Assembly: GCA_910822395.1 (NCBI GenBank)
Contig: OU365335.1
Coordinates: 992,001-1,056,000 of the forward strand
Direction of reading: 5' to 3'
DNA: 64,000 nucleotides
From: Pseudoclavibacter triregionum
GTDB taxonomy: Bacteria > Actinomycetota > Actinomycetes > Actinomycetales > Microbacteriaceae
Below, in pieces: positions 61,822 to 64,000 of this stretch. Every line of letters starts with the position of its first letter. Within the stretch, counting starts at the first letter, position 1. The position numbers and the translations under genes were made by a program. The notes under the pieces were generated by a model that saw nothing but the letters and a program-made list of their open reading frames with translations, did not search any database and was not told the origin of the DNA.

Positions 61822-64000
61822 GTGTCACGCGCCACCAAGCTCGTCATCGTCGAGTCGCCGACCAAGGTGAAGAGCATCTCGCAGTACCTCGGAGACGACT
61901 ACGAGGTGCTCGCCTCGGTCGGCCACATCCGCGACCTCATCGAGCCGAAGAACCTCCCGGCCGAGCTCAAGCAGGGCTCCCTCGGCAAGTTCAGCGTCGA
62001 CGTCGAGCACGGCTTCGAGCCGTACTACGTCGTCTCCGACGCGAAGAAGAAGACCGTCGCCGAGCTGAAGCGGGCCCTCAAGGACGCCGACGAGCTCATC
62101 CTCGCCACCGATGAGGACCGCGAGGGCGAGGCCATCGCATGGCACCTCCTCGAGGTCCTCAAGCCCAAGGTGCCCGTGAAGCGCATGGTCTTCCACGAGA
62201 TCACCGAGGAGGCCATCCAGGCAGCCAAGGACAAGACGCGCGACATCGACGCCCACCTCGTCGACGCGCAGGAGACCCGCCGCATCCTCGACCGCATCTA
62301 CGGCTACGAGATCTCGCCCGTGCTCTGGCGCAAGGTCGGCTCCGGCCTCTCCGCCGGCCGCGTGCAGTCGGCCGCCACCCGCCTCATCGTCGACCGCGAG
62401 CGCGAGCGCATGGCCTTCGTCGCCGCCTCCTACTGGGGCGTCGAGGCGCAGCTCGCCCCCGAAGGCGGCGAGGCGCAGGCCTTCCCTGCCCGTCTCACCC
62501 GCGTCGGCGGCGCCCGCATCGCCACCGGCCGCGACTTCGACGACCACGGCGTCCTCACGAGCGACGCCCGCGTGCTCGACGAGGCCGGCGCCCGCGCCAT
62601 CGCCGACGCGCTCGAGTCGGGCGAGACCGGCGTCCGCGTCGCCAAGCTCGAGACGAAGCCCTACACGCGCCGCCCCGCCGCACCCTTCACGACCTCCACG
62701 CTCCAGCAGGAGGCCGCCCGCAAGCTCCGCTTCACCGCCCGCCAGACGATGTCCGTCGCCCAGTCGCTCTACGAGAACGGGCACATCACCTATATGCGAA
62801 CGGACTCGTCGAACCTCTCCGGCCAGGCCATCGCCGCCGCCCGCAAGCAGGCCGCCGCCCTCTACGGCGCCGACTCGCTCCCGGAGAAGCCGCGCGTCTA
62901 CGGCTCGAAGTCGAAGGGCGCCCAGGAGGCGCACGAGGCCATCCGCCCCTCCGGCTCCGACTTCCAGACCCCCGCCGAGCTGCGCTCGAAGCTCTCGCCG
63001 AACGACTTCCGCCTCTACGAGCTCATCTGGAAGCGCACCGTCGCCTCCCAGATGGCCGACGCGAAGGGCTTCACCGCCACCGTCACCATCGCGACCGACG
63101 AGATCGCGATCCCGGATGCCGAGGGCAAGGCCGTGAAGCAGGCCGCCGAGCTCCAGTCGTCCGGCACCGTCATCACCTTCCGCGGCTTCCTCGCCGCCTA
63201 CGAGGAGGGCCGCGACGAATCCCGCGACGCCGACGGCGCCGCCAAGGAGGCGAAGCTCCCGGAGATGACCGAGGGCCAGGCCCTCCTCGCCGCCGAGGCC
63301 GAGGCGAAGCCCCACGAGACGACCCCGCCGCCGCGCTACACCGAGGCGAGCCTCGTGAAGGCGCTCGACGAGCTCGGCATCGGGCGCCCCTCGACCTACG
63401 CCGCCATCATCGCCACCATCCAGGACCGCGGCTACGTCACGAGCCGCGGCTCGGCCCTCGTGCCGAGCTGGACGGCGTTCTCGGTCGTGCGCCTCCTCGA
63501 GGAGCACTTCCACGACCTCGTCGAGTACGACTTCACCGCCGCCATGGAGGCCGACCTCGACCGCATCGCCGCGGGCGAGCAGGACCGCGTCGCCTGGCTC
63601 AACGGCTTCTACTTCGGCACCGACGACCACCGGGGCCTCCGCGGCGTGCTCGACAACCTCGGCGAGATCGACGCCCGCGAGATCAACTCCACCCCCGTCG
63701 GCGACGGCGCCGCCGTGCTCCGCATCGGCCGCTACGGCCCGTACCTCGAGGTGCCGCAGGAGGGATCCGAGACGCCGCGCCGCATCAACGTGCCCGAGGA
63801 CCTCGCCCCCGACGAGCTCACGGACGAGCGCGTGAAGGAGCTCCTCGAGGCGCCCGAGAACACCGACCGCGAGCTCGGCCTCGACCCCGAGTCGGGCCAC
63901 CAGATCGTGCTCAAGGACGGCCGCTACGGCCCCTACGTCACCGAGGTCATCCCCGAGCCGGAGGCACCCGCCGAGGGCGCCCCGAAGCGGAAGGCCGCCG
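61822..64000 (+). CDS. topA: DNA topoisomerase I, 3' end cut by window edge
   Basis: TopA relaxes negative supercoils by single-strand passage. The visible 726 residues include Toprim (LVIVESPTKVKSISQYL, ATDEDREGEAIAWHLLE), the gate domain with catalytic Y324 in ENGHITYMRTDSSNLS, EAHEAIRPSG, and SLVKALDELGIGRPSTYAAIIATIQDRGYV. The C-terminal repeat domains begin with RYGPYLEV and DGRYGPYVTEV and continue past the edge. The start is GTG 61822. topA next to tad genes is the conserved actinobacterial order. Confidence 0.97.
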   Translation, partial: MSRATKLVIVESPTKVKSISQYLGDDYEVLASVGHIRDLIEPKNLPAELKQGSLGKFSVDVEHGFEPYYVVSDAKKKTVAELKRALKDADELILATDEDREGEAIAWHLLEVLKPKVPVKRMVFHEITEEAIQAAKDKTRDIDAHLVDAQETRRILDRIYGYEISPVLWRKVGSGLSAGRVQSAATRLIVDRERERMAFVAASYWGVEAQLAPEGGEAQAFPARLTRVGGARIATGRDFDDHGVLTSDARVLDEAGARAIADALESGETGVRVAKLETKPYTRRPAAPFTTSTLQQEAARKLRFTARQTMSVAQSLYENGHITYMRTDSSNLSGQAIAAARKQAAALYGADSLPEKPRVYGSKSKGAQEAHEAIRPSGSDFQTPAELRSKLSPNDFRLYELIWKRTVASQMADAKGFTATVTIATDEIAIPDAEGKAVKQAAELQSSGTVITFRGFLAAYEEGRDESRDADGAAKEAKLPEMTEGQALLAAEAEAKPHETTPPPRYTEASLVKALDELGIGRPSTYAAIIATIQDRGYVTSRGSALVPSWTAFSVVRLLEEHFHDLVEYDFTAAMEADLDRIAAGEQDRVAWLNGFYFGTDDHRGLRGVLDNLGEIDAREINSTPVGDGAAVLRIGRYGPYLEVPQEGSETPRRINVPEDLAPDELTDERVKELLEAPENTDRELGLDPESGHQIVLKDGRYGPYVTEVIPEPEAPAEGAPKRKAA

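Overview
The window is a high-GC chromosome segment with strong G/C preference at third codon positions. It looks like an actinobacterium, most likely Microbacteriaceae. This rests on gene order: dehydratase pair-murB, tRNA-Trp-secE-nusG-rplK-rplA, dnaX-recR-lysC-asd, class A PBP with a metallophosphoesterase, acs-tad-topA. It is also supported by LAxTG-type surface proteins and by many probably leaderless genes, in which a TAnnnT hexamer ends 6-7 nt before the start codon. No species can be named from the sequence alone.

Layout. 1-3200: a secreted GH20 hexosaminidase cut by the window edge, then a probable zinc-starvation locus with zinc-free L36 divergent from a degenerate CobW-like protein and a Zur-like box between them. 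3273-5277: two MaoC-type dehydratase subunits and murB. 5344-9297 (minus): ABC ATPase, ABC-2 permease, histidine kinase and LuxR-type regulator in one operon. 9446-11887: a membrane-anchored proline-rich protein and an aspartate-type aminotransferase, convergent on a terminator. 12025-17476 is the main accessory island: a Schlafen/AlbA_2-type protein with its own palindrome, a PaiB-like protein, Vsr endonuclease, a C5 cytosine methyltransferase, and an AlwI/FokI-like restriction endonuclease, ending at tRNA-Trp. 17584-20626: tRNA-Trp, secE, nusG, rplK, rplA.

20682-25083: oxidoreductase, HAD phosphatase, a lone YqaJ-type nuclease and a PfkB-type sugar kinase, interspersed with 41-nt palindromic repeats and a 51-nt tandem array. 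25448-26711: rplJ-rplL with a leader that carries an intrinsic attenuator. 26889-30116: two LAxTG surface proteins flanking a decayed third copy. 30241-31101: tRNA-Ser, a cluster of hairpins, two tiny genes and the SRP RNA on the minus strand. 31228-34585: pta-ackA. 34640-41078: dnaX-recR and lysC-asd. 41207-42685: mqo.

42823-47972: an APC permease, then a GntR regulator, an FMN 2-hydroxy-acid oxidase and an MHS-type transporter that look like one uptake/oxidation module. 48144-50314: thymidine kinase and two SRPBCC paralogues. tRNA-Pro follows. 50545-55025: metallophosphoesterase, class A PBP with PASTA domains, a DUF4177-like protein and a RidA-like protein. 55271-57238: acetyl-CoA synthetase. 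57733-61657: a compact Tad pilus locus whose last gene fuses a TadE-like segment to an M23 peptidase-like domain. 61822 to the edge: topA.

How the parts work together: pta-ackA and acs handle acetate; lysC-asd feed diaminopimelate for the wall built by MurB and the PBP; mqo and the hydroxy-acid oxidase pass electrons from organic acids. The most unusual items are the degenerate CobW protein under a Zur-like box, the restriction-Vsr-AlbA_2 island with matched palindromes, the TadE-M23 fusion, the decayed surface-protein paralogue, and several repeat families.
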